Source: Pseudobutyrivibrio sp. MD2005
GTDB taxonomy: Bacteria > Bacillota > Clostridia > Lachnospirales > Lachnospiraceae
Assembly (NCBI RefSeq): GCF_000621865.1
Contig: NZ_JHXE01000023.1
Span: forward strand, 1-36,735
Reading direction: 5' to 3'
Length of the DNA: 36,735 nucleotides
Under the pieces are notes generated by a model. The model was given only the letters and a program-made list of their open reading frames with translations, was not told where the DNA came from and made no database searches. The position numbers and the translations under genes were made by a program. Shown here piece after piece: positions 1 through 7,480 of this stretch; positions within the stretch are counted from its first letter, which is position 1, and each line of letters begins with the position of its first letter.

Positions 1-217
1 ACTGGGTTCCGCAGGTGGGACAGAATCTACTGTGACATCTGAAAGGGACAAATTTAAGAGTGCCACATTTTGTACATCCGTACATGGCACCACCAAAAGA
101 AGGATTACCACACTCAATCATCTTGTTTACATTATCAATGACAGCCTGGCGTGGATGTGTGGTCATCATAAATTCTTCGTAATTATCTAGGAATATTTCT
201 TGAAGAATGTTACCCAT
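1..217 (-). CDS. IS91-family transposase, N-terminal part (cut by window edge)
   Basis: Reading the minus strand from an ATG at 217 gives about 72 open codons that run off the window. They include MYGCTKCGTLKFVPFRCHSR followed by FCPTCG, the CxxC...CHSRFCPxCG zinc ribbon at the N terminus of IS91/IS1294-type rolling-circle transposases. The start MGNILQEIFLD and the HPRQAVIDNV segment also fit that family. The frame is open upstream to a stop at 299-301, so a slightly earlier start is possible; no clear Shine-Dalgarno is seen. The HUH nuclease domain would lie outside the window, so whether the element is intact cannot be judged. Confidence 0.8.
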   Translation of the reverse strand, partial: MGNILQEIFLDNYEEFMMTTHPRQAVIDNVNKMIECGNPSFGGAMYGCTKCGTLKFVPFRCHSRFCPTCGTQ

Positions 218-252
218 AAGATAATTATAGAAGACTAGAACTAAGAGATAAA

Positions 253-281
253 CCCCACCCCTCATGATTGAGGGGCAGGGG
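253..281. repeat. GC-rich hairpin beside the IS91-type transposase
   Basis: CCCCTCA (258-264) and TGAGGGG (269-275) pair around a TGAT loop, extended by CCCC (253-256) with GGGG (278-281). It lies just upstream of the minus-strand transposase. IS91-like elements carry a hairpin near an end, so this may mark the element boundary. It could also be an unrelated structure. Confidence 0.5.
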
Positions 282-301
282 AGTTGAGTAGGCGTAGCCT
301 A

Positions 302-321
302 TTTTTTATTGCAATAAAAAA
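302..321. promoter_or_regulatory. Perfect 20-nt palindrome with TTGCAA core
   Basis: TTTTTTATTG followed by CAATAAAAAA is a perfect palindrome upstream of the electron-transfer genes. Its TTGCAA core recurs in most intergenic gaps of this locus, so it may be an operator. No regulator can be assigned from sequence alone. Confidence 0.35.
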
Positions 322-460
322 CAAGATAGTGTTGCAGTATAGATATTTTGAAATAAATCCTTGCAAGAATCTAAGTCGAAAATAGAAATATATATAAAGC
401 CAATAGACATCTTTCAAAATACAATAATCTTAACATGAGATTTTGAAGGAGTCTAAAATT

Positions 461-2584
461 ATGGCAATGGTTAATTTAACAATTGATGGCAAAGCTATAG
501 TAGCAGATGAGAATAAAACTGTTCTCGAAGCTGCATTAGATAATGGGATTTACATTCCTCATTTATGTCATCATGGTGATTTACATCCAAATGGTGGATG
601 TCGTCTTTGTGTTGTAAAACAGGAAGGCGTAGATGGAGTTATTACATCATGCTCGACAAAGGTTAAAGAGGGCATGGTAATCAGTACAAAAGAGGAGACA
701 GCAGAGAAGGTACGTAAGCTTTCGGTAGAGCTTATGTTCAAGACTCATCCAAGTGAGTGCGTAGGCTGTCCTAAATATGGCAAGTGCCACCTTGCATCTA
801 TTTCACAGTATGTAGGTGATGCAGGACGTGATCTTCGTCAGCAGAAGTTACCTCTTATTGAGAATGAAGAAAATCCACTGATGCTTCACGAAATGTATCG
901 TTGTATACTTTGCGGACGCTGTGTGCGTGCATGTTCAGAGCTTCGTGGCGTAGGTGCTCTTAAGTTTGAAAAAGTTGATGGCCGAATGAAGGTTGTCATA
1001 AATGGAAACAGTTTAGAGGAGGCAGGATGCCAATTCTGTGGAGCATGTGTTGAGGTTTGTCCAACCGGTTCTATCAGAGATAAGCTGGGAGTATTCAAGG
1101 ATGATCCAAGTCTTAGCAGAGAGATGACTCTTGTGCCATGTAGCGAGGGATGCCCAGCACATATCAATGTTCCAAAATATATTAGATTCATTAAAGAAGG
1201 AAATTATCCGGCTGCAGCAGCGACTGTTAGAGAAAAAGCTCCATTCCCAGAGTCATTAGGCTACATCTGTGTTCATTCTTGCGAGTTACAGTGTAAGAGA
1301 AATCATTTAGATGGTCCTCTTTCAATCAGAAATCTTAAGAGATTTGCAGCAAGCCAGGATGATGGAAGCTGGAAATCAAAGGCATTCATGAAAGATGCAA
1401 CAGGTAAAAAGGTTGCTGTAATCGGTGCAGGACCTGCAGGACTTACAGCAGGATACTATCTCAAAAAGCTTGGCCATGAAGTTACTATTTTCGAAAAGCT
1501 TCCAAAGGCCGGTGGCCAGATGAGATATGGCATCCCTTCATATAGATTACCTCGCGAAGTTCTCGATAGAGAAATTGCAGAGATTGAATCAATCGGCGTA
1601 GAGATTAAGTGTGGTGTGGACGTTACATCTGCAGCAGATCTTAAGAATCAGGGTTATGACGCAGTGTTTGTATCAGTTGGAACACATGCAGGCAACAGAC
1701 TTCCACTTGAAGGAAATGATTTGCCGGGCGTTTACCTTAATGCAGACTTCTTACGTTCTATTAACCTTGGCAAAGCACTTCCAGTTGGTGAAAACGTTGT
1801 TGTACTCGGCGGTGGAAACGTTGCTATCGACTGTGCTGAGTCAGCGCTTCGTCTTGGTGCAAAGCATGTAACTATGACATGTCTTGAGGCTCCAGATAAA
1901 ATGACAGCCTCAGATGAAGAAGTTACATGGGCTAAAGAGGATGGAATTGTAGTTGAAAACTCAAGAACATTTGATGCAATCGAGTCAGAAAATGGCAAAG
2001 TGACAGGCTTAACCGTGACAGGAATTGAAGGCCTCAAGTTCGGACCAAAGGGACCAGAGTTTACACGTATTCCTGATTCAACAGTTACTTTCCCTGCTGA
2101 TACTATTATTTTTGCAGTAGGTCAGCATCCAGATATTACAGATGAGTTTGGATTAGAGCTTAACAGAGGACGTATTGTTACAACAAATGGGCATGAGACA
2201 TCGGTTGCAGGAATTTATGCAGCAGGCGATGCAGTAACAGGAACACGTTCAGTAATCGCAGCAATTGCAGAGGCAAGAGCAGCTGTATCTGAAATCGACA
2301 AGTACCTTGGTGGAGATGGTAACATCGAGGAAAATCTTGCACCAGAGCAGATTGCAAATCCATGCATTGGCAAGAATCCTGAGCTTACAAAGACTCATAG
2401 AAATGAGCCAACAGTAGACGACGCAGAATCTAGAAAATGCAATTTTGAGCCAATGGATCATGGATTTGATTGTAGCAAAGCGGGCTGTGAAGCGAGCCGT
2501 TGTTTACAGTGTGACCTTCGTGTACAGATTACACCACAGAAATTCTGGAGTGATTACGTAGCAGAAGAAGGAGGTCAGCAGTAA
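461..2584 (+). CDS. NuoG-like/GltD-like iron-sulfur flavoprotein (NAD(P)H electron-transfer subunit)
   Basis: The protein probably moves electrons between NAD(P)H and a ferredoxin or partner reductase. Domains in order: plant-type 2Fe-2S ferredoxin (cysteines about 36, 47, 50 and 64), the HPSECVGC...C His/Cys cluster typical of NuoG/HydA-like proteins, two 4Fe-4S motifs (CILCGRC and CQFCGAC, about 149-200), a GltD-type cysteine region (CSEGCPAHINVPKY), an FAD Rossmann motif (GAGPAG, about 318) and an NAD(P) motif (VVLGGGNVA, about 446), ending with a CxxC near the C terminus. This NuoG-GltD fusion resembles the large subunit of Sporomusa-type Nfn (Stn) and related NAD(P)-linked complexes. I chose ATG 461, nine nt after AAGGAG; an in-frame TTG at 443 overlaps that signal. 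The stop overlaps the next start (TAATG), so the two are coupled. The partner and direction of electron flow are inferred. Confidence 0.85.
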   Translation: MAMVNLTIDGKAIVADENKTVLEAALDNGIYIPHLCHHGDLHPNGGCRLCVVKQEGVDGVITSCSTKVKEGMVISTKEETAEKVRKLSVELMFKTHPSECVGCPKYGKCHLASISQYVGDAGRDLRQQKLPLIENEENPLMLHEMYRCILCGRCVRACSELRGVGALKFEKVDGRMKVVINGNSLEEAGCQFCGACVEVCPTGSIRDKLGVFKDDPSLSREMTLVPCSEGCPAHINVPKYIRFIKEGNYPAAAATVREKAPFPESLGYICVHSCELQCKRNHLDGPLSIRNLKRFAASQDDGSWKSKAFMKDATGKKVAVIGAGPAGLTAGYYLKKLGHEVTIFEKLPKAGGQMRYGIPSYRLPREVLDREIAEIESIGVEIKCGVDVTSAADLKNQGYDAVFVSVGTHAGNRLPLEGNDLPGVYLNADFLRSINLGKALPVGENVVVLGGGNVAIDCAESALRLGAKHVTMTCLEAPDKMTASDEEVTWAKEDGIVVENSRTFDAIESENGKVTGLTVTGIEGLKFGPKGPEFTRIPDSTVTFPADTIIFAVGQHPDITDEFGLELNRGRIVTTNGHETSVAGIYAAGDAVTGTRSVIAAIAEARAAVSEIDKYLGGDGNIEENLAPEQIANPCIGKNPELTKTHRNEPTVDDAESRKCNFEPMDHGFDCSKAGCEASRCLQCDLRVQITPQKFWSDYVAEEGGQQ

Positions 2585-3690
2585 TGAAGAATTTAGTTGT
2601 AGTTAGTTGTGTAAGCGACGATAGAAAAGCACCTCTTTCAGTTTACATTCTTAATAATTATCGTAAAGACGTAGTTGAAGGTGTTGAAAAATATGCTTCT
2701 GGATTAGATGCAGATATTATGTATCTTCTTCCAGAAGGACAAAAAGTGGAAGGGCTTGAAGGCGATGTGCGATACACTTGCGCATGTTCACCAACATTGA
2801 ATAACCCATATTCAGTAGTGCAGGTATTATCAGGCAATTTGCCTCGTCCTATGATTCAGGATGATTTTGTAGCTGTGTATGAAGATAAAGCAGTTTCTGT
2901 TATTACACCTGAAGTAGCTTATGGAATCGTAAATGGTTTGGAGGAAAAGTTTGTTGCAGTTAATGTAGGGGATGCAACAGAAATCAAGAAAGTAAAAGTG
3001 GGCACAACTGTAAATGAAGTTGTTGATATTGCAGATGCCAAGGCTGTTCTTTTTGGGGGATTAAAGGGCGAGTTTGTTACAGTTGCTGAAGCAGCAGGAC
3101 TAAAGATTGAAGCTCTAGAGAAGTATAATTCGATCACAGTATATAGTAAGCAGGATTGTATGGTAGATGCATGCGTTCAGCTTATGAATGCTGCTTATGA
3201 GGATTCTTGCGGTAAGTGTGTTCTTTGCAGAGAAGGCACATCTCAGTTCAAGCAGATTGTTACAGAGATGACTACTGGTAAGGCAAAAATCACAGATATT
3301 GATCTTGTGAAGGAAGTTTCTGAGCTAATATCAATTGGAGCATATTGTCCATTTGGTCAGAATATGACAAAGCCTCTTACAACAGCAATGAATCTCTTTG
3401 AAGATGAGTTTGAAGACCATATCAAGAGAAAGACTTGCAAGTGCGGTAAGTGCTATAAGGCCGCAGAGCTTTACTTCATTGATCCTGATGAATGCCAGGG
3501 CTGTGGCGATTGTATCGATGCTTGCCCAGAGGACGCTATCGAAGGCAAGGATGGATATATTCATATTATTGACCAGGATTTATGCGAACAGTGTGGCAAG
3601 TGCGTTAGTGCATGTGATGAAGGTTGCATAAAGACAGCCACAAAGCTTCCTAAGCTTCCAAAGAAGAAAACTAAAGTTGGAAAGTGGTAA
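2584..3690 (+). CDS. NuoF-like iron-sulfur protein lacking the FMN domain, with 2x4Fe-4S ferredoxin tail
   Basis: The protein is a 368-aa electron-transfer subunit. The C-terminal half carries the NuoF N3-cluster motif (CGKCVLCREGT at about 209, then GAYCPFGQ) and two 4Fe-4S motifs (CQGCGDCIDACP about 304, CEQCGKCVSACD about 333). The N-terminal half shows no glycine-rich FMN/NADH motif such as GRGGAGFP, so it cannot be a classical NADH-oxidising NuoF. It starts inside the stop codon of the upstream gene and is followed by a strong terminator, making a two-gene operon. The likely role is to pass electrons from the FAD subunit upstream to ferredoxin or a partner reductase. A lysine-rich tail ends the protein. 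Confidence 0.8.
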   Translation: MKNLVVVSCVSDDRKAPLSVYILNNYRKDVVEGVEKYASGLDADIMYLLPEGQKVEGLEGDVRYTCACSPTLNNPYSVVQVLSGNLPRPMIQDDFVAVYEDKAVSVITPEVAYGIVNGLEEKFVAVNVGDATEIKKVKVGTTVNEVVDIADAKAVLFGGLKGEFVTVAEAAGLKIEALEKYNSITVYSKQDCMVDACVQLMNAAYEDSCGKCVLCREGTSQFKQIVTEMTTGKAKITDIDLVKEVSELISIGAYCPFGQNMTKPLTTAMNLFEDEFEDHIKRKTCKCGKCYKAAELYFIDPDECQGCGDCIDACPEDAIEGKDGYIHIIDQDLCEQCGKCVSACDEGCIKTATKLPKLPKKKTKVGKW

Positions 3691-3714
3691 TTGCCATTAT
3701 TATATTGTTGAATC

Positions 3715-3744
3715 GAGCCGGTTGTTTTTCAACCGGCTCTTTTT
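3715..3744 (+). terminator. Rho-independent terminator after the electron-transfer operon
   Basis: A 10-bp stem GAGCCGGTTG/CAACCGGCTC with a T5 loop is followed by TTTTT. Confidence 0.9.
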
Positions 3745-3759
3745 GGGATTGATTGGCTA

Positions 3760-3788
3760 TTGACAAATCTTTATTCGGAAGTTATATT
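3760..3788 (+). promoter_or_regulatory. Consensus-like sigma-70 promoter reading into repeat array 1
   Basis: TTGACA (3760-3765), a 17-nt spacer and TATATT (3783-3788). The next gene starts about 790 nt downstream, so a transcript from here would carry repeat array 1 and the hairpin cluster as a long leader or as a non-coding RNA. Confidence 0.6.
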
Positions 3789-3993
3789 CTTGTTTATTAA
3801 TTGTTTGAATATCTTTTATTACAACTTTTGTGACATGTGCAATTAATTTCGTCACAATTTACCACAATAATCTGGCTGAGCCAGATAGCTTTTTAGAATA
3901 TAGTGTTTCATCCATAGGGCTATGCTTGGCATTTTGACAATGTAGTAGCTGTTAAAGGAGGAATTTTGTTCCTTATTCCGTTGTTATAGGTAG

Positions 3994-4348
3994 TTTTACT
4001 TGTGTGATTGCAAATAATGCTGTATCACAAGTAGAAAATATTTATGAAAATCCAATGCTACTTGTGATTCGACTAAGTGCAACTAACGACAAGTAGGTTT
4101 AAAACACTAGTTTTGGGAGGCTACTTGCTATTTGCGATTATTTGAGAATCACAAGTAGTTTGCTGGGTGCCGCTGTGGATTCCTACTTGCGTGAAGAGCT
4201 AATTCTTTGGACCACAAGTAGCAGAAAAATAAACTGTATAAAAACTACTTGTGATATGAAGTAATTATTGTGTCAACAAGTAGTTGAAACTGAAAAAGCT
4301 TTTGCGGCTACTTGTGGAAAAAGAGAATATTTGTAATCACAAGTAAAA
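3994..4348. repeat. Inverted-repeat array 1: 12 alternating CTACTTGTG/CACAAGTAG units
   Basis: CTACTTGTGA-type words (F) start at 3997, 4058, 4121, 4183, 4245 and 4308. TCACAAGTAG-type words (R) start at 4025, 4088, 4149, 4212, 4274 and 4337. F-to-R gaps are 19-21 nt and R-to-F gaps 23-24 nt, giving a period of 61-63 nt. Spacers are all different. The outermost words differ from the internal ones but match each other: TTTTACTTGTG at 3994-4004 and CACAAGTAAAA at 4338-4348. No Cas genes are present, and repeats of about 10 nt with alternating orientation are not a CRISPR array. Confidence 0.85.
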
Positions 4349-4382
4349 AAAGCAAAAGTAGCCCAAAATAGAAAAGCAAGAC

Positions 4383-4502
4383 TTCTTGCTGACAGAACAA
4401 TGAAATTGTCAGCAAGAATCCTGCTTTGCAGGACATGAAAATAGATAAATCTATTTTCATGGTATTTACGATTCCTGAAAAAACTGATGTTTTTCAAGAA
4501 TC
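4383..4502. repeat. Cluster of four consecutive hairpins
   Basis: TTCTTGCTGACA/TGTCAGCAAGAA (4383-4418, 12 bp), CCTGC/GCAGG (4420-4432), CATGAAAATAGA/TCTATTTTCATG (4434-4461, 12 bp) and GATTCCTGAAAAA/TTTTTCAAGAATC (4470-4502, one mismatch). None has a proper T-tract, so they are not simple terminators. They sit between array 1 and the PD-(D/E)XK-like gene. Confidence 0.65.
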
Positions 4503-4578
4503 TATGACTTTTAATTAAGCGTGGAATAATAAAAATGTGGGGGAAAGATATTTGATAAATATACAAGGATAGAGAGGA

Positions 4579-5388
4579 ATGGGAAATTTGGAGAACTATA
4601 AAAAGCAGCTGAAGGAGCAAGAAGAATATTTAAAGGCTTTGATTAAGAAGAGTGACAAGAATTTAGAAAAATATAAGGACATTCAAGACAAGAGGATACG
4701 AATATCATATAGCAACGGCTGTAAACAATTTTTAATGTACAACAAAGATACAAAGGAAATAACCTATGTTAAGAATTCAAAACAAAAAGCTGTAGCAAAA
4801 ATATTACAGCGAGACTATGAGCTGGCCCTTAACAAAAAACTTAAAGAGCTATATAAGAAGCTGGAGCGTTTTAATCGCACCTATGATTTTGAGGAGGTTA
4901 AAAGAATATATGATGATTTGCATGCCACAAAGAAAGAGCTGGTTATCCCTATGATTGAGTCTGATGAGCAATTTGTTGCAAGATGGCTTTTAGAACATCA
5001 AGGTGAGCAAAATGATTATCCAGAAGAAGCAAGAATATATACTGCTAATGGAGAGCGTGTCAGATCTAAGTCAGAAAAGATAATTGCTGATTTGTTTCTT
5101 AAATATAATGTTCCTTACAGATATGAGCCAAAGCTAGAGATTGGTAATAATCACATTATTAATCCAGACTTTGTAGTGTTAAATGTAAGAGAAAGAAAGA
5201 CTATTTATTGGGAGCACTTAGGGTTGATAGAAATGGAGAGTTATGCTGTGAAAAACCTTAAGAAAATAAATGATTACAATATAGCGGGATATGAGCTTGG
5301 GGAAGACTTAATTATTTCTATGGAAACTTCTGAGAAAGTTTTTGATTCCAGAAGAATAGAGGATCTGATAGTAAAGTATTGCATCTGA
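4579..5388 (+). CDS. Uncharacterised PD-(D/E)XK nuclease-like protein
   Basis: This 269-aa protein has no family I can name. The N-terminal half (1-130) is lysine/glutamate-rich and probably coiled-coil. The C-terminal part has the pattern RSKSEKIIAD, then PYRYEPKLEI, then NPDFVVLN, then IYWEHLG, which fits the E...PD...(E/D)xK-like core of the PD-(D/E)XK nuclease fold, with WEH in place of the usual ExK. A paralogue with the same motifs lies at 32020-32709. It stands alone: array 1 and hairpins lie upstream and a terminator follows 13 nt after the stop. A function in DNA or RNA cleavage is inferred from the fold pattern only. Confidence 0.6.
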   Translation: MGNLENYKKQLKEQEEYLKALIKKSDKNLEKYKDIQDKRIRISYSNGCKQFLMYNKDTKEITYVKNSKQKAVAKILQRDYELALNKKLKELYKKLERFNRTYDFEEVKRIYDDLHATKKELVIPMIESDEQFVARWLLEHQGEQNDYPEEARIYTANGERVRSKSEKIIADLFLKYNVPYRYEPKLEIGNNHIINPDFVVLNVRERKTIYWEHLGLIEMESYAVKNLKKINDYNIAGYELGEDLIISMETSEKVFDSRRIEDLIVKYCI

Positions 5389-5401
5389 TTAGTTGATAGA
5401 G

Positions 5402-5428
5402 GGAGCGGCCGAAAGGCTGCTCCTTTTT
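5402..5428 (+). terminator. Rho-independent terminator
   Basis: GGAGCGGCC/GGCTGCTCC (9 bp, one G-U) closes a GAAA loop and is followed by TTTTT. Confidence 0.9.
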
Positions 5429-5601
5429 GCAACGCAACCTTGTTATATTTTGCACGGCAGATTTTTTGCCGCCTTTTTGTTGCAATAATAAATAAGGTAT
5501 ATAGAAACTGATGAAAGTTGTGAATGATATGTGATGGTAAATTAATATCAGAAATTGAGAACAAACCTTTTAGGTTTTATTTAAAGAAGGAGAACAACGA
5601 A

Positions 5602-7050
5602 ATGGAAAATTTAAAGACACAGCTTGTTGTTATCGCAGGTGGTCCATCAGGGATGTCTGCAGCGGTTCAAGCGGCAGAAGATGGCGCTGATGTAATCGTT
5701 ATTGAAAAAGCTGCCATTACAGGCGGTGCAGCAAACATGGGTATGGGACCTCTTGGTATTGGTACAAAGTATCAGCAGGAGCAGATGATTGACATAACTG
5801 TTGAAAAGGCATTTAACATGTTTATGGATTACACACATTACAATGTTGATGCGAGACTTGTAAAGAGATATTTTGAGCAGTCAGCAGAGACAATTGAGTG
5901 GCTTGAAGACATGGGCGTTGAGTTTGAAGGTGCTTTCAAATATTTCCCACAGTCAGAGGCTACATGGCATATTGTTAAGACTGGTAATAAGATTGGTCCT
6001 CGTGCAGCAGGTCATATGAACAAGGCTCTTCTTAACAAGGCACAGGAACTTGGCGTAAAGATTATGCTTGAGACAGCTGGTAAGAAGATTCTTAAAGATG
6101 ATGAAGGTAAAGTTTGTGGTGTTGTAGCAGTAAACAAAGATGGTGAAGAATTCACAATCGAGTGTAAGGCAGCTGTTATTGCAACAGGTGGTGCTGGATG
6201 CAATCCAGAATTTATTAAGGAAGAAATTGGTGTTGAGTATGGTAAGGATGTATTCAACTTTGCAATTCCTGGTCTCGTAGGCGATGGTCTTAAGATGGCA
6301 TGGGAAGCAGGTGCAGATCACCTTCCAGTTAGAATTGAATCAGCTTGCGATGTAGGTGGTGGCGAAGAAGCTGGTATTTGTGTAAAGAACGTACTTAGAC
6401 AGCCAAACCTTCTTGTAAATGCATTTGGTAAGCGTGTCATGAACGAAGAGTTCATGCAGAACACAACATATCTTTCAAATGTTGCAAATCACCAGAAGGA
6501 TAAGAAGTTATTCTCAATTGTTGATTCAACAATCGTTAAGTCATATGTAAAGAATGGTGTTGATGTTACATCATTGGTAACACCAGATCCTGATGTTTCA
6601 GGCTTCTATGATGAGATGGATGAAATCATTAATAAGGGCTCTAAGAACTTCTTCAAGGCAGACACAATCGAAGAATTGGCTGAAATGATCGGTGTAGATC
6701 CTGAAGTTCTAGAGGAAACAATTGATGATTACAATGATTACTGCGAAGGAAGAGATGAAGAGTTCTTCAAGAACTACAGATATCTTCGCAAGTTAAAGAA
6801 GGGACCATTCTACTGTGGCACATTCCATCCAGGCGGATACGGAACAGTAGGTGGTATCAGAATCAATGAAAACTGCGAAGTTTGTGATAAGGATTTCATG
6901 CCTATCCCAGGACTTTATGCAGCAGGTGCTGATTCATGTAACATTTACGATGATTCATACATGTTCTTACTTCCAGGTAACTCAATGGGATACGCTGTAA
7001 ACACAGGACGTATCGCAGGTATGGAAGCAGCAGAATACATCGAAGATTAA
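5602..7050 (+). CDS. Fumarate-reductase/KstD-like FAD oxidoreductase
   Basis: This 482-aa soluble flavoprotein belongs to the FAD_binding_2 (fumarate reductase/3-ketosteroid dehydrogenase) superfamily, whose members reduce or form C=C bonds next to carbonyls. The N terminus has an FAD Rossmann motif (VVIAGGPSGMSAAVQA) and IEKAAITGGAA. The C terminus has GGIRINENCEV, then PGLYAAGAD and PGNSMGYAVNTGRIAG. It lacks the FMN-bound domain and signal peptide of exported fumarate reductases, so it is probably cytoplasmic. ATG 5602 follows AAGGAG by nine nt. It lies 20 nt upstream of the small subunit of the first lyase pair, apparently in one operon. I infer that it acts on an enone or alcohol produced in glycoside breakdown, perhaps fed by the Fe-S proteins at 461-3690. 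Confidence 0.8.
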   Translation: MENLKTQLVVIAGGPSGMSAAVQAAEDGADVIVIEKAAITGGAANMGMGPLGIGTKYQQEQMIDITVEKAFNMFMDYTHYNVDARLVKRYFEQSAETIEWLEDMGVEFEGAFKYFPQSEATWHIVKTGNKIGPRAAGHMNKALLNKAQELGVKIMLETAGKKILKDDEGKVCGVVAVNKDGEEFTIECKAAVIATGGAGCNPEFIKEEIGVEYGKDVFNFAIPGLVGDGLKMAWEAGADHLPVRIESACDVGGGEEAGICVKNVLRQPNLLVNAFGKRVMNEEFMQNTTYLSNVANHQKDKKLFSIVDSTIVKSYVKNGVDVTSLVTPDPDVSGFYDEMDEIINKGSKNFFKADTIEELAEMIGVDPEVLEETIDDYNDYCEGRDEEFFKNYRYLRKLKKGPFYCGTFHPGGYGTVGGIRINENCEVCDKDFMPIPGLYAAGADSCNIYDDSYMFLLPGNSMGYAVNTGRIAGMEAAEYIED

Positions 7051-7070
7051 TTATTTGGAGGAAATATAAA

Positions 7071-7466
7071 ATGGCAGGAAGACCTATATACAATCCAGCC
7101 AGCTTTAAGAATGTTTCTGTAGATGGAAATGTGATTGGATTTAGCTTTGAGTTCAAGGCTCAGTATTATCGTTCATTCACACTTTCAATCCTCAGAGATA
7201 TTCAGCTTAAAGTTGATGGAGAAGAAGTTAAGAGAGAAGATATTTGCATTACAGTAAATGGTGACACATTCACACTTGATGAATGTAAAACAGTTGTTGA
7301 TCCAGAGTACCGTTGGGAATTTGGTGAGTACGCAACAGTAACAGTTAAAAAAGAAGGCGGCCTTGCAGCTGGAAAGCACACAATCGAAGGAAAGCAGATT
7401 ATCGCACCTTCATACATGCCTTTCCAGATTGAGGCACCATGTAACATTGAATTCGAGATTAAGTAG
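7071..7466 (+). CDS. DUF6379-like small (beta) subunit of a C-glycoside-cleaving enzyme
   Basis: This 131-aa protein is likely all-beta. It resembles the beta subunits (DgpB/DfgB type, DUF6379) that pair with a TIM-barrel subunit to cleave 3-oxo-C-glycosides. It is paralogous to the 147-aa protein at 9688: shared landmarks are GFSFEFKAQYYRS versus GFQFKVRLPYYRG, the VDGE...DI segment, VKKEGGLAAGKH versus VKKPGGLAQGYH, and a SYMP motif near the C terminus. Its start is preceded by TTGGAGG. It lies 20 nt after the FAD protein and 14 nt before the TIM-barrel subunit. The glycoside it handles is not shown by the sequence. Confidence 0.75.
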   Translation: MAGRPIYNPASFKNVSVDGNVIGFSFEFKAQYYRSFTLSILRDIQLKVDGEEVKREDICITVNGDTFTLDECKTVVDPEYRWEFGEYATVTVKKEGGLAAGKHTIEGKQIIAPSYMPFQIEAPCNIEFEIK

Positions 7467-7480
7467 GGAGGATAAACAAA

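Larger units (their letters stand above)
3745..4578. other. 834-nt gene-free region: promoter, repeat array 1, hairpin cluster
   Basis: No convincing reading frame is seen. 3760-3788 is a promoter, 3994-4348 an alternating inverted-repeat array and 4383-4502 a series of hairpins. An AAGGAGG at 3955-3961 is followed only by a few codons. The region may be a long leader of the gene at 4579 or an independent non-coding transcript. Confidence 0.6.

Noticed and set aside
3994-4348. CRISPR array
   Set aside because: Repeats are only about 10 nt, alternate in orientation, and no Cas genes or leader are present.
4273-4620. Minus-strand 115-codon frame
   Set aside because: It is read across array 1 and the hairpin cluster, with no ribosome binding site or protein-like pattern.
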